Shown: positions 1 to 7,173 of the stretch, one piece after another
Layout of the letters: the number at the start of each line of letters is the position of its first letter
Numbering within the stretch: the first letter of the stretch is position 1
Assembly: GCF_020907985.1 (NCBI RefSeq)
Contig: NZ_JAJJPA010000002.1
Coordinates: forward strand, 248,001 to 312,000
DNA: 64,000 nucleotides
Direction: 5' to 3'
From: Kitasatospora humi
GTDB lineage: Bacteria; Actinomycetota; Actinomycetes; Streptomycetales; Streptomycetaceae
Made by a program: the position numbers and the translations under genes
Notes under the pieces: model-generated
Told to the model about the DNA's origin: nothing
Database searches by the model: none
What the model saw: the letters and a program-made list of their open reading frames with translations, nothing else

Positions 1-764
1 ACGGCGCGCGGTCCGTGCCGGCTGCGGAGCAGCGGCCAACCCGCGGGGGAACCGGCGACCGCCCTGCCTGGTGAGGGCTCGGCGAGGCCGGCGACAGCTT
101 CGGCGGCCTTGGCTGCCTCGGCGCAGGCGCCCGGCGCTTCCTCGCTCCCCGCGACCTCCGCCGTGGTTCCCGCGTCAGCGCGTGGGCCGTCCGGGGCGTT
201 CCCACCAGGCGCCACGGGCACGGGCTCGGCCTGCTTGTCCGGTGCCTCGCCACGGTCCTCCTCTGCGGCAAGGAGCCCGGTCGGCTCGGTCGCCGCGGTT
301 GCGTCGGGCCCGGCCTGCGCGTCGGCGCTGCCGTCGCACGGGCCTGAGTCGATGGCATCGGGCCGGGCCTCGTCCCCGGCCGTGCCCGCCGACTGGGCTG
401 CTCGCGTGGCGGGCGTGGCGGGCGTGGCGGGCTCCGCTTCGGTTGCCGACGCGACGGCATCGGCGGACCGCTCGAGGTCGGACCCATCGCCCTCCGGCCG
501 GTGCTCCGCTGCCCTGTGAGCAGCCCCGAGAGCAGTCCCGTGAGTCGGTACGGCCGGCACGGTCTCGGGGACGTCCGTTCCTTCGGATTCGCTCCTGGTC
601 GCGCCCTCGCCGTCAGCCGGGAGCCCCTGTGAGCCGGGTGCCGCCTGTGGGGCGCCGGACGACTCGGCGTTCAGCCCGGTCACCGGCCGACCGGTGTGTG
701 GCAGCGGCTCTGCCGGCTCCCCGCGGCGCGGCTCGGTCGTCACCTCGACCGCTTGCCTCGACAT
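1..764 (-). CDS. Hypothetical Ala/Pro/Glu-rich disordered protein, 3' end beyond the window
   Basis: An uninterrupted minus-strand frame runs from an ATG at 764 off the left edge, about 254 residues. A GGAG ribosome-binding site lies a few bases upstream. Codons have strongly GC-biased third positions. The sequence is acidic and low-complexity, rich in Ala, Pro, Glu, Gly and Thr, with short repeats such as ATPATPATR, and it has no signal peptide or membrane segment in the visible part. Such stretches are usually disordered N-terminal regions of larger actinobacterial proteins, so the functional domain probably lies outside the window. No function can be assigned. The Ala/Ser-rich plus-strand frames opposite it are read as shadows. 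Confidence 0.6.
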   Translation of the reverse strand, partial: MSRQAVEVTTEPRRGEPAEPLPHTGRPVTGLNAESSGAPQAAPGSQGLPADGEGATRSESEGTDVPETVPAVPTHGTALGAAHRAAEHRPEGDGSDLERSADAVASATEAEPATPATPATRAAQSAGTAGDEARPDAIDSGPCDGSADAQAGPDATAATEPTGLLAAEEDRGEAPDKQAEPVPVAPGGNAPDGPRADAGTTAEVAGSEEAPGACAEAAKAAEAVAGLAEPSPGRAVAGSPAGWPLLRSRHGPRA

Positions 765-1049
765 GTCCTGCTCCGCCCGACCAGTGGCGTTCGCCGTCAC
801 TCGGTCCTCCCCCTTGGCATCGTCGGGGCTGCCGATCGGGCACCCCGTCAGTGATCTCGGTTCTGCTGACGATCTTGTTGAGCCGGCTGGTTCCGCGGAG
901 CGAACCCGACGGCCTATTCGCTGTGAGGTTGCCGACGTCGGCACCGGCGGCCATTCCCCTGTGGCTTCGACACCAGCGGACGAGCGCGGGAGTGCCCACT
1001 GTTGGCCTGCGCTCGATGAGTGGCTGCCGACCGGCGCGACTCGGTGCCC

Positions 1050-2078
1050 TCAGGGGGTGAAGGACTCCAGGTGGTCGAGGCGGATGAATCGGGTGGTCGG
1101 GCTTGCCGCGCGTACTGCCTGTTCGAGTGCGGTCAGGCCGCCCCAGTCGCGTGCCGGGTCGGTCAGGGGGTAGTCGAAGTCGTCCCAGTGGGTGGGGATG
1201 ACGTACGGCGGGTGGTCCAGGACGTCCATCAGGTGGGGGACGTAGTCCGGCACCGAGGCGCCGCCGGGCTGGAGCAGCAGCACGTCCGGGGCGAGGCCGG
1301 TGAGTTGGCGGGCGTCGTAGTTGGCGGCGCCGTGGTCGAGGATGCTGAGCCGGTCGCCGATGGTGACCAGGTAGGCCAGGGTGCCGCCCTCCACCAGCTC
1401 GGAGATCACCCGCGGGCGGGGTGGGGGAGTGCCCGGTCGGGTGCCGGGAAAGGGGACCTTCTTGCGCGGACCGGTCATCGAGTGCAGCGAGGGGATGACC
1501 TGGATGGTGTAGCCGTCGAACTGCAGGAGCTCGCCGCCGTGCACGACCGACAGTTGGTCCTGGGGTGCGCCGAGCGCGGTCAGCAGGTTGGCGTGGGTTT
1601 CGGTGCCCAGCACGGTCGCGCCGGTACTGGCGGCGATGTGCGGGATGTCGGGCAGGTGGTCGTAGTGGCCGTGGGTCACCAGGATCTGGTCGGCGCGCAA
1701 CTGGAGGCTGTCGATCAGGTCGGTGTCCACGGTGATCGGGGTGGCGGGGTCCGCGCCTCGCGGGGTGTAGGTGCCGGTGTGGAAGCGGGTGATCCAGGGA
1801 TCGATCAGGAGGGTGGTGGGCTTGTCCGGATCGCCGAAGCGGATCTCCCAGCCGTTGTTGCCCAACCAGCGCAGGCGCACCCCCGAGGAGCCCGGTGGGC
1901 CGAGTCGACGCCGGCTCCTGTCCGCCGCGCGCGGGGCGGCCGGGGCGGGGGAGGCAGCGAGCAGGGCGCCGGCGCCGGCGATGGTCGCAGCGCCGGTTGC
2001 GGAGGCGCCGAGCAGTTGGCGGCGCGACAACGGGTTGATGGCGGGGCGGTTCTGAGGCGGTTTCTTGAACGGTGACAC
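1050..2078 (-). CDS. Tat-exported metallo-beta-lactamase-fold hydrolase
   Basis: This is an MBL-fold enzyme of about 342 residues. The N-terminus carries a twin-arginine signal (SRRQLLGAS, about residues 18-26) and an Ala-rich hydrophobic stretch, so the mature protein should be outside the membrane. The metal motif HGHYDH lies near residues 136-141. Further candidate ligands are the His in IPSLHS, the Asp in LDHGA and the His in PTHWDD. The order resembles UlaG/NAPE-PLD-like MBL hydrolases rather than true beta-lactamases; the substrate is unknown. I chose the GTG at 2078, with AAGGA 8 bases upstream, over the TTG at 2084. A second MBL gene lies 570 bp upstream on the same strand. Confidence 0.85.
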   Translation of the reverse strand: MSPFKKPPQNRPAINPLSRRQLLGASATGAATIAGAGALLAASPAPAAPRAADRSRRRLGPPGSSGVRLRWLGNNGWEIRFGDPDKPTTLLIDPWITRFHTGTYTPRGADPATPITVDTDLIDSLQLRADQILVTHGHYDHLPDIPHIAASTGATVLGTETHANLLTALGAPQDQLSVVHGGELLQFDGYTIQVIPSLHSMTGPRKKVPFPGTRPGTPPPRPRVISELVEGGTLAYLVTIGDRLSILDHGAANYDARQLTGLAPDVLLLQPGGASVPDYVPHLMDVLDHPPYVIPTHWDDFDYPLTDPARDWGGLTALEQAVRAASPTTRFIRLDHLESFTP

Positions 2079-2145
2079 GGGCAATGTCCTTGAGCGGTGG
2101 TGGAGGAGGCCATTTCGATGGCCGGGGACGCGACGACGGCGATGG

Positions 2146-2544
2146 TCAGGGGCAGTTGTCGGAGCCGCTGTAGCAGGCCCGGTAGTCGGGCGCCGGCCGT
2201 GGTGGCGGGTCGAAACGGTGGATCTCGTGGTAGTGGGCGGCCATGACGGCTGCCAGGGCGAGCGCGCACAGCAGCTGTAGCGCGGTCGTCACGCGGGAGC
2301 GCAGCCAGGCGGCCGGGACGGCGAGCACGAGGGTGGCGATGAGCATGTCGAGGGTGACGGCCATCTCGGCGCGATCGACCTGGGTCTGGTCGTACTGGCC
2401 GTCCGGATGCCGGCCGATGCCGATGGTCCCGTAGAACCAGAGGCCGGCGACGGCGAGGACGAGCAGCGCCCCGCACGCGATGTCGGCGGCCAGGCTCGGA
2501 CGGGTTCGAGGACGCGGGCGCGCGGCACGTCGCTCGTGGATCAC
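2146..2544 (-). CDS. Small membrane protein, DUF6234-like
   Basis: A basic Arg-rich N-terminus is followed by a hydrophobic segment (ADIACGALLVLAVAGLWFY), a short loop, a second hydrophobic region (MLIATLVLAVPAAWL) and a third (LQLLCALALAAVMAAHYH). It ends in a short Pro-rich tail with two Cys (ACYSGSDNC). The predicted product is a three-helix membrane protein of about 132 residues, similar in layout to DUF6234 proteins of Streptomyces; that family name is from memory of layout only. The GTG at 2544 is chosen because the extension upstream to 2715 is Arg/Pro-rich and overlaps the preceding gene. It sits between two MBL-fold genes on the same strand and may be cotranscribed with them. Confidence 0.6.
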   Translation of the reverse strand: MIHERRAARPRPRTRPSLAADIACGALLVLAVAGLWFYGTIGIGRHPDGQYDQTQVDRAEMAVTLDMLIATLVLAVPAAWLRSRVTTALQLLCALALAAVMAAHYHEIHRFDPPPRPAPDYRACYSGSDNCP

Positions 2545-2647
2545 GCCGCCGACCTGCGGCAAGTCGCGGCTGCCTGCCTCGAGGACGAGCACTCGCCGCC
2601 GCGCGGACCCGGGCAGTGCCGGATCGCCGCAGGAGGGGCGTCGGTGC

Positions 2648-3676
2648 TCAGCAGCACGCGTGCGCCCCCATGGCCTGCGCCCGCGGTGTGCTGGTGACAG
2701 TGGTGGTTTCGGCATCGGCGATCCGGCCGCGCAGCATGGTGTCCATGACGGCCAGGAAGCGGTCTACCCGGTGGTGGCCGAGCACGAAGGGATTCGGCCC
2801 ACCCGGCTGGTCGCGGAGCTGCTCGACGCGTTGCAGACCGTGGTCGTTGGGGTGGTTCGACAGTTCCACGTCCACGCCCGCCCGCGCGGTGCGGGCCCGG
2901 AAGGACTGGACGGAGGCCAGGTACGTGCGCAGTTCCGGGAGCGTGGCGGGCGGGTTCATGCCGCCCCACAGCATGGCGGTGTGGTGGCGGCCACCGGTTC
3001 GCACCGGGAAGATCGGTGAGACTGTGCCGGGGGTGTGGCCCGGCGTGTAGTGCAGGCTGATTGTCGTGCCGCCGAGGGTGAGGCGCTGGCCGTCCGTGAT
3101 CTCCAGGTCGCGGACGGGGGCGTTGGCCGGGCGGGTGCGGGCGACGAGGTCCCAGTCGGCGGGCGACATCATGACCCGTGCCCCGTAGCGGTCGGCGAGC
3201 AGCTGGGCGCCGCCGAGGTGGTCGTAGTGGCCGTGGGTGACGACGATGTACTTGATCGTCGCCGGGTCGGCTCCCAGCTCGCGCAGTCCGGGGACGATGA
3301 AGTTGTCGGCGTCCGCCGGCGAGGTGAGCGAGTCGATCAGGATGATCCCGTCGTCGGTCAGCACCGCCATGGCGGAGACCCAACCGGCGCTCAGCATGGC
3401 GAGGTTGTCGAAGAGCCTGATGGGCGCCGGGGCGGGCGGGTACTTGAAGACGACGCCGGGCGTCAGCGCCTTGGCCAAGGCGCAGAGGACCGGGTCGGTC
3501 CCGGCCAGCCCGCGAGCGCGGTCGTAGTAGGCCTGGCCGGCGCCTTCGGCAGCGGCGGCCCGGGAGGAGAGCACGAGCGGGGCGGTGCCGGCGGCGAGGG
3601 CCAGGGCGGTGAGTTGACCGAAGCGGCGCCGGGGGAGCTGGGCGGCGACGGTGTCGGGGTGCGGTGGACGCGTCAC
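2648..3676 (-). CDS. Tat-exported subclass B3-like metallo-beta-lactamase-fold enzyme
   Basis: An MBL-fold protein of 342 residues with a twin-arginine signal (PRRRFGQLTALALAAG, residues 15-30). Visible zinc ligands are HGHYDH (H148, H150, D152, H153), GHTPGT (H214) and a His in SNHPNDHG (H275 or H279). The GHTPG motif and spacing follow the B3 branch and its non-lactamase relatives; beta-lactam hydrolysis is possible but unproven. The GTG at 3676 has AGGAGG eight bases upstream. It lies between a class A beta-lactamase and a second MBL-fold gene, all on the minus strand, so a cell-wall or beta-lactam role is a fair inference. Confidence 0.85.
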   Translation of the reverse strand: MTRPPHPDTVAAQLPRRRFGQLTALALAAGTAPLVLSSRAAAAEGAGQAYYDRARGLAGTDPVLCALAKALTPGVVFKYPPAPAPIRLFDNLAMLSAGWVSAMAVLTDDGIILIDSLTSPADADNFIVPGLRELGADPATIKYIVVTHGHYDHLGGAQLLADRYGARVMMSPADWDLVARTRPANAPVRDLEITDGQRLTLGGTTISLHYTPGHTPGTVSPIFPVRTGGRHHTAMLWGGMNPPATLPELRTYLASVQSFRARTARAGVDVELSNHPNDHGLQRVEQLRDQPGGPNPFVLGHHRVDRFLAVMDTMLRGRIADAETTTVTSTPRAQAMGAHACC

Positions 3677-3759
3677 GGGGATCCTCCTGGACGATGGGGG
3701 AGCAGCTGATCAGGACTGCGGTCGTGGGCGTGGGCATGCTGTCGAAGGCCGGTGCGAGG

Positions 3760-4668
3760 TCAGTCGAGGGCGTTGACGGCGGCCTTGGTCGCCTGGGCGA
3801 TCAGGTCGTCGTCCGAGGTGGCGTTCTGCTTGCCGCGGTCGGACAGGACGACGATGACGAGGGGGCTGCGACCGCCGTCCGGCCAGGCGACGGCGATGTC
3901 GTTGCGGGTGCCGTAGTCGGCGTTGCCGGTCTTGTCGCCGACCTTCCACCCGGCCGGGACACCGGCGCGGATGTACGGGCCGCCGGTGGTGTTGGCCAGG
4001 AGCAAGTCGGTGAGCTGCTGCCGGCGGGCGGCGGGCAGGGTGTCGCCGAGCACGTACTGGCGCAAGTCGGCGGCGAGGGCGCGAGGTGTGCTGGTGTCGC
4101 GGACATCACCTGGGATCGCCGTGTTGAGGGTGGGCTCGGTGCGGTTGACGTTGGTGGTCGTGTCGCCGAGGTCGCGCACCGTCTGCTGCACCGCCGCGGG
4201 GCCGCCGGCCTCGGCCGTGAGGAGGTTGGCGGCGGTGTTGTCGCTGTGGTCCAGGGAGGCGGCCAGCAGGTCGCGCACTTTCATACCGTCGGCCACGTGG
4301 GTGGCGGTGATCGGCGCCCACGCCAGGACGTCCTGCTGCCGGTACGTCACCACCTTGTCCAGTTCGGCGTCGGACGCGTGGCGTAGCAGGGCGCCGGCGG
4401 TGAGCGCCTTGGAGGTGGAGGCGAAGGCGAACCGTTCGTCCGCGCGGTAGGTCACCTCCCGGCCGGTGCCGGTGTCCAGCGTGTAGACCCCCAGCCGGGC
4501 GCCGAAGCGTTGCTCAAGCTGTTTGAAGGAGTCGGTGGTTGAAACGGTGGCGGTGGCGGCTGCGTGGGACCGTGCCGGTGCGCCGGTGCCGTTCGTTGCG
4601 CAGCCGGTCAGCAGGGCCGCGAGCGGCGGGGCGGCGAGCAGGGCGGTACGGAGCTTGGTGAGGTCCAT
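3760..4668 (-). CDS. blaL: Class A beta-lactamase, lipoprotein
   Basis: A 302-residue serine beta-lactamase that opens the beta-lactam ring. All four class A motifs are present: STSK (S84-K87, nucleophile S84), SDN (142-144), ExxLN (E178-N182, the general base region) and KTG (246-248). The signal peptide ends in a lipobox, LLTGC with C23, so the enzyme should be membrane-anchored outside the cell. ATG at 4668 has a GGGGAGG site. It is divergent from a LysR regulator and a BlaB-like gene, as in the Streptomyces cacaoi blaL locus, which predicts beta-lactam induction. The symbol is by analogy of sequence and layout. Confidence 0.93.
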   Translation of the reverse strand: MDLTKLRTALLAAPPLAALLTGCATNGTGAPARSHAAATATVSTTDSFKQLEQRFGARLGVYTLDTGTGREVTYRADERFAFASTSKALTAGALLRHASDAELDKVVTYRQQDVLAWAPITATHVADGMKVRDLLAASLDHSDNTAANLLTAEAGGPAAVQQTVRDLGDTTTNVNRTEPTLNTAIPGDVRDTSTPRALAADLRQYVLGDTLPAARRQQLTDLLLANTTGGPYIRAGVPAGWKVGDKTGNADYGTRNDIAVAWPDGGRSPLVIVVLSDRGKQNATSDDDLIAQATKAAVNALD

Positions 4669-4750
4669 GGCTGACAGCCTCCCCTCGTCCTCTCATGCGA
4701 TCAAAGACAGAAGTGGCAGGTCTCATGCTCTTTTGACATAGCATCGGGTC
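4669..4750. promoter_or_regulatory. Divergent bla control region with repeated TCTCATGC
   Basis: The 82-bp gap between the beta-lactamase and the LysR gene must hold both promoters. TCTCATGC occurs twice in the same orientation, at 4691-4698 and 4721-4728, exactly 30 bp (about three helical turns) apart. LysR regulators usually bind two or more sites in such gaps, so these are candidate half-sites. No convincing -35/-10 pair was identified for either gene. Confidence 0.5.
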
Positions 4751-5695
4751 ATGGACTTGGTGGGGGCGTGCCGGGTGTTCGTGCAGGTGGCCGAGCGGGG
4801 GAGCTTCACCCTGGGTGCCGCGGCGGCAGGAGTGCCGCAGCCCGTCGCGAGCCGGCGGATTGCCGCTCTGGAGAAGCACCTGGGCAACCTGCTGTTCGAC
4901 CGGTCCGGCCGCCGCGCCGCGTTGACTCCCTTCGGACGGGACCTGCTCGCGTCCGCCAAGCGGCTGGTGGAGCTCGCGGACGCGCTGGAGTGTGACGCCG
5001 AGCAGGCCAGACTCAGGCCGCTGGCATTCGCCGTTCCCGACATCTGCCCAGCCCGGCAGTTGGCGGTACTCGATTGCACGGCACGGGAGTTGGGCATGGT
5101 CCTCGCCTTCCGGGCGGCGGACCCCGCCACCCGGGTGGAGCTGCTCAACGCCCACGACGTACGCCTGGCGCTCCTCGCCGTTCCGCCCCATGAAGCCACC
5201 TGGGCCGTCCCACTGGGCGTGGCCACCGCGGCCGGCGCCGACACGCGGCCACTGCGCCTCGAGACGCTGCGGCCCCGAAGGCCGCAGCGCACCTTCCAGC
5301 GGATCTGGATCCAGCCGGAGGACGACCTGCCGCACATCCGGGACCACCTGAAGCAGCTCGGCCATCGCGCGGCCCTGCTGCCCGCACAGATCACGGTCGC
5401 GGCCTCGCTCACCGCGGCACTGTCCGAGACCCTCCGTACCGGCGCCCTACTCCTCTGCTCGGCCGCGCAGGCGCACGAACTGGGGCTGCACTGGCGTGCG
5501 TTCGCGGGAACGCCCGTCGCTCGCGGGTACCAACTGCGTGCCGGCACGGGTGACGACGCACGACACGTGAGCCAAAGACTCCGGGAACCGATCGCCCGCT
5601 GCCTTGGCGTCCCAGCCAACGCAAGGGCCGACGTACCGGCCGGAGGAGAGACGGAGGTGAGGAACGGGGATGAATGTTCAGTGGGCCATCCGTGA
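4751..5695 (+). CDS. blaA: LysR-family regulator, BlaA-like activator of the beta-lactamase
   Basis: A 314-residue LysR protein. The N-terminal winged helix-turn-helix is typical (VFVQVAERGSFTLGAAAAGV, then PVASRRIAALEKHLGNLLFD, about residues 10-50), followed by the effector-binding domain. In S. cacaoi, BlaA with BlaB is required for induction of blaL; orientation and gene order are the same here. The gene overlaps the next one by 26 bp, implying translational coupling. The C-terminal tail after about residue 280 is Gly/Glu-rich and may simply reflect that overlap. The symbol is by analogy. Confidence 0.85.
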   Translation: MDLVGACRVFVQVAERGSFTLGAAAAGVPQPVASRRIAALEKHLGNLLFDRSGRRAALTPFGRDLLASAKRLVELADALECDAEQARLRPLAFAVPDICPARQLAVLDCTARELGMVLAFRAADPATRVELLNAHDVRLALLAVPPHEATWAVPLGVATAAGADTRPLRLETLRPRRPQRTFQRIWIQPEDDLPHIRDHLKQLGHRAALLPAQITVAASLTAALSETLRTGALLLCSAAQAHELGLHWRAFAGTPVARGYQLRAGTGDDARHVSQRLREPIARCLGVPANARADVPAGGETEVRNGDECSVGHP

Positions 5696-6572
5696 GCTGC
5701 GGGCCACCCTCCAGGAAGCGGGGCTGTCCGGCTCCTTCCTGGTCCGGGACTTGGCCACCGGGGACGAACTCGGCATCGCCCCGGACGTCGAGCTACCCAT
5801 CGCATCGCTGGTCAAGGTGCCCCTCGCGGTGGCCGTGCTGGAGCGCATCCATGACGGGCGGATCGACGCAGCCACCATGATCGACGTGGTGCCCGGGCGC
5901 CTCACCTCGCCCGGACCGACGGGACTGAGCAGGTTCCGCCATCCGGCCCGGATCGCCGTGGAGGACCTGCTGTACCTCAGCACCGCGTACAGCGACAACG
6001 CCGCGGCGGACACCCTGTTCGGCCTCGTCCCGCCCTCCGAGGTCAACCGCACCCTGGCGGACCTCGGTATCACCGGCATCACGGTTCGGCACCTGATGCG
6101 CGACCTCACCCAGACCCCTGCGGAGCGGTTCGAGCCGCGCGAGGTGCACCTCGCGCAGGCCCTGGCCATCGGCTCCCGCACCGCGGGGCACGGCCACCCG
6201 GTCCGCCAACTGGACGTCAGCCGCGCCAACTCCGGCACGGCCCGCGCCTGCGTCGACCTCCTCCAGGCCCTGTGGGCGCCCACCCGTGTCCCGGCCGCCG
6301 TCGCCGCCCAGGTCCGCTCACTCATGGGCTCGAACGTCATCCGGCACCGACTCGCGCCTGACTTCAGCTCCGACGCCTCCCTGTGGTTGTCCAAGACCGG
6401 CACACTGCTCAACCTGCGCCACGAGATCGGGGTGGTCGAACACGACGATGGCTCGCGGTACGCCATCGCGGCCCTGACGGAGTCCACCGTGCCCGCAGCC
6501 GTCCAGCCCACGGCGGAGGCGGTGATGTCGCACGTGGCCCGAGCCCTGCACGACCAGCTGCGGGCCCGCTGA
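5670..6572 (+). CDS. blaB: BlaB-like penicillin-recognising serine protein (class A beta-lactamase fold)
   Basis: A 300-residue protein with the beta-lactamase/PBP fold motifs SLVK (S46-K49), YSDN (S108-N110) and SKTG (241-244). The class A ExxLN deacylation motif is not recognisable at its expected place and there is no signal peptide. It should therefore be cytoplasmic and, if acylated by penicillin, slow to turn over. These are the reported traits of S. cacaoi BlaB, which acts with the LysR protein BlaA in sensing. The ATG at 5670 follows purine-rich sequence inside the end of the LysR gene. It could instead be an unrelated serine hydrolase, but the context favours BlaB. Confidence 0.85.
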   Translation: MNVQWAIRELRATLQEAGLSGSFLVRDLATGDELGIAPDVELPIASLVKVPLAVAVLERIHDGRIDAATMIDVVPGRLTSPGPTGLSRFRHPARIAVEDLLYLSTAYSDNAAADTLFGLVPPSEVNRTLADLGITGITVRHLMRDLTQTPAERFEPREVHLAQALAIGSRTAGHGHPVRQLDVSRANSGTARACVDLLQALWAPTRVPAAVAAQVRSLMGSNVIRHRLAPDFSSDASLWLSKTGTLLNLRHEIGVVEHDDGSRYAIAALTESTVPAAVQPTAEAVMSHVARALHDQLRAR

Positions 6573-6712
6573 GACAGGGTCACCGCCGGCCGCACCGAGA
6601 ACTGCCAAGATATCCGCGGCGGCTCGAACCTCCCGAAACGGGGACCATCCGCCCCAACACCGGAACGCTAACGTCGACCTTGGACATGAACGGACCTCAC
6701 GGGACAGGGCAC

Positions 6713-7114
6713 CTAGGCATGGAGCGCCTCGCCGGGGTCGTTCGTCAGGAGCACGCACTGGTCGAAGTTCATGCAGCCGCACGCCATGCAGTCCGCCACC
6801 GCCTGGCGCAGCGCCTGCGTCTGGGTGATGTGTTCGTCAAGTTCGGGGAGTTTGCGGGCGGCCAGCTCGCGCCACTGGCGGGAAGCGCCGGGTGAGGTGT
6901 CGGCGTTCAGCAGGCGGGCGATTTCCGCGAGGGTGAAGCCGGCCCGCTGTGCCATCCGGATCAGCGCGACCCGCCGGACCGTGCTGGCCGGCCAGACCCG
7001 CCGGCCCGCCTCGCGACGGGCGCCCGGCAGCAGACCGCGCTCCTCCCAGTAGCGCAGCGCGGACGCCCGCACCCGCACCGTCCGGGCCAGTTCGCCGATC
7101 CCCAGATACCGCAC
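6713..7114 (-). CDS. SoxR-type MerR regulator with a four-Cys iron-sulfur motif
   Basis: A 133-residue MerR-family protein. The N-terminal helix-turn-helix and wing are clear (IGELARTVRVRASALRYWEE), followed by a dimerisation helix. Near the C-terminus C109, C112, C114 and C120 form C-x2-C-x-C-x5-C, the exact spacing of the [2Fe-2S] ligands in SoxR. In streptomycetes SoxR responds to redox-active metabolites and controls export and reductase genes. It is divergent from an MFS exporter with a SoxR-like operator between them. The GTG at 7114 has AAGGAGC upstream. The tail after the last Cys is short and differs from enterobacterial SoxR. Confidence 0.88.
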   Translation of the reverse strand: MRYLGIGELARTVRVRASALRYWEERGLLPGARREAGRRVWPASTVRRVALIRMAQRAGFTLAEIARLLNADTSPGASRQWRELAARKLPELDEHITQTQALRQAVADCMACGCMNFDQCVLLTNDPGEALHA

Positions 7115-7135
7115 GCCAATGCTCCTTGGGCCGGG

Positions 7136-7166
7136 TTGACTTCACGTGCGCTTGAAGCACGAGTGT
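7136..7166 (+). promoter_or_regulatory. SoxR/MerR-type operator-promoter upstream of the MFS gene
   Basis: TTGACT at 7136-7141 fits a -35 box and a weak -10 (GAGTGT, 7161-7166) follows after 19 bp, the long spacer typical of MerR-family promoters. The spacer holds an imperfect 18-bp dyad at 7140-7157 (CTTCACGTGCGCTTGAAG, 14 of 18 positions symmetric), close in style to SoxR boxes built on CTTCAAG/CTTGAAG arms. A start about 7 bp after the -10 would make the ATG at 7174 leaderless. Confidence 0.6.
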
Positions 7167-7173
7167 GACGTGC

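Noticed and set aside
71..1060. Plus-strand Arg/Pro-rich and Ala/Ser-rich frames at the left end
   Set aside because: The minus-strand frame has better codon bias and a ribosome-binding site; the plus frames are its complements.
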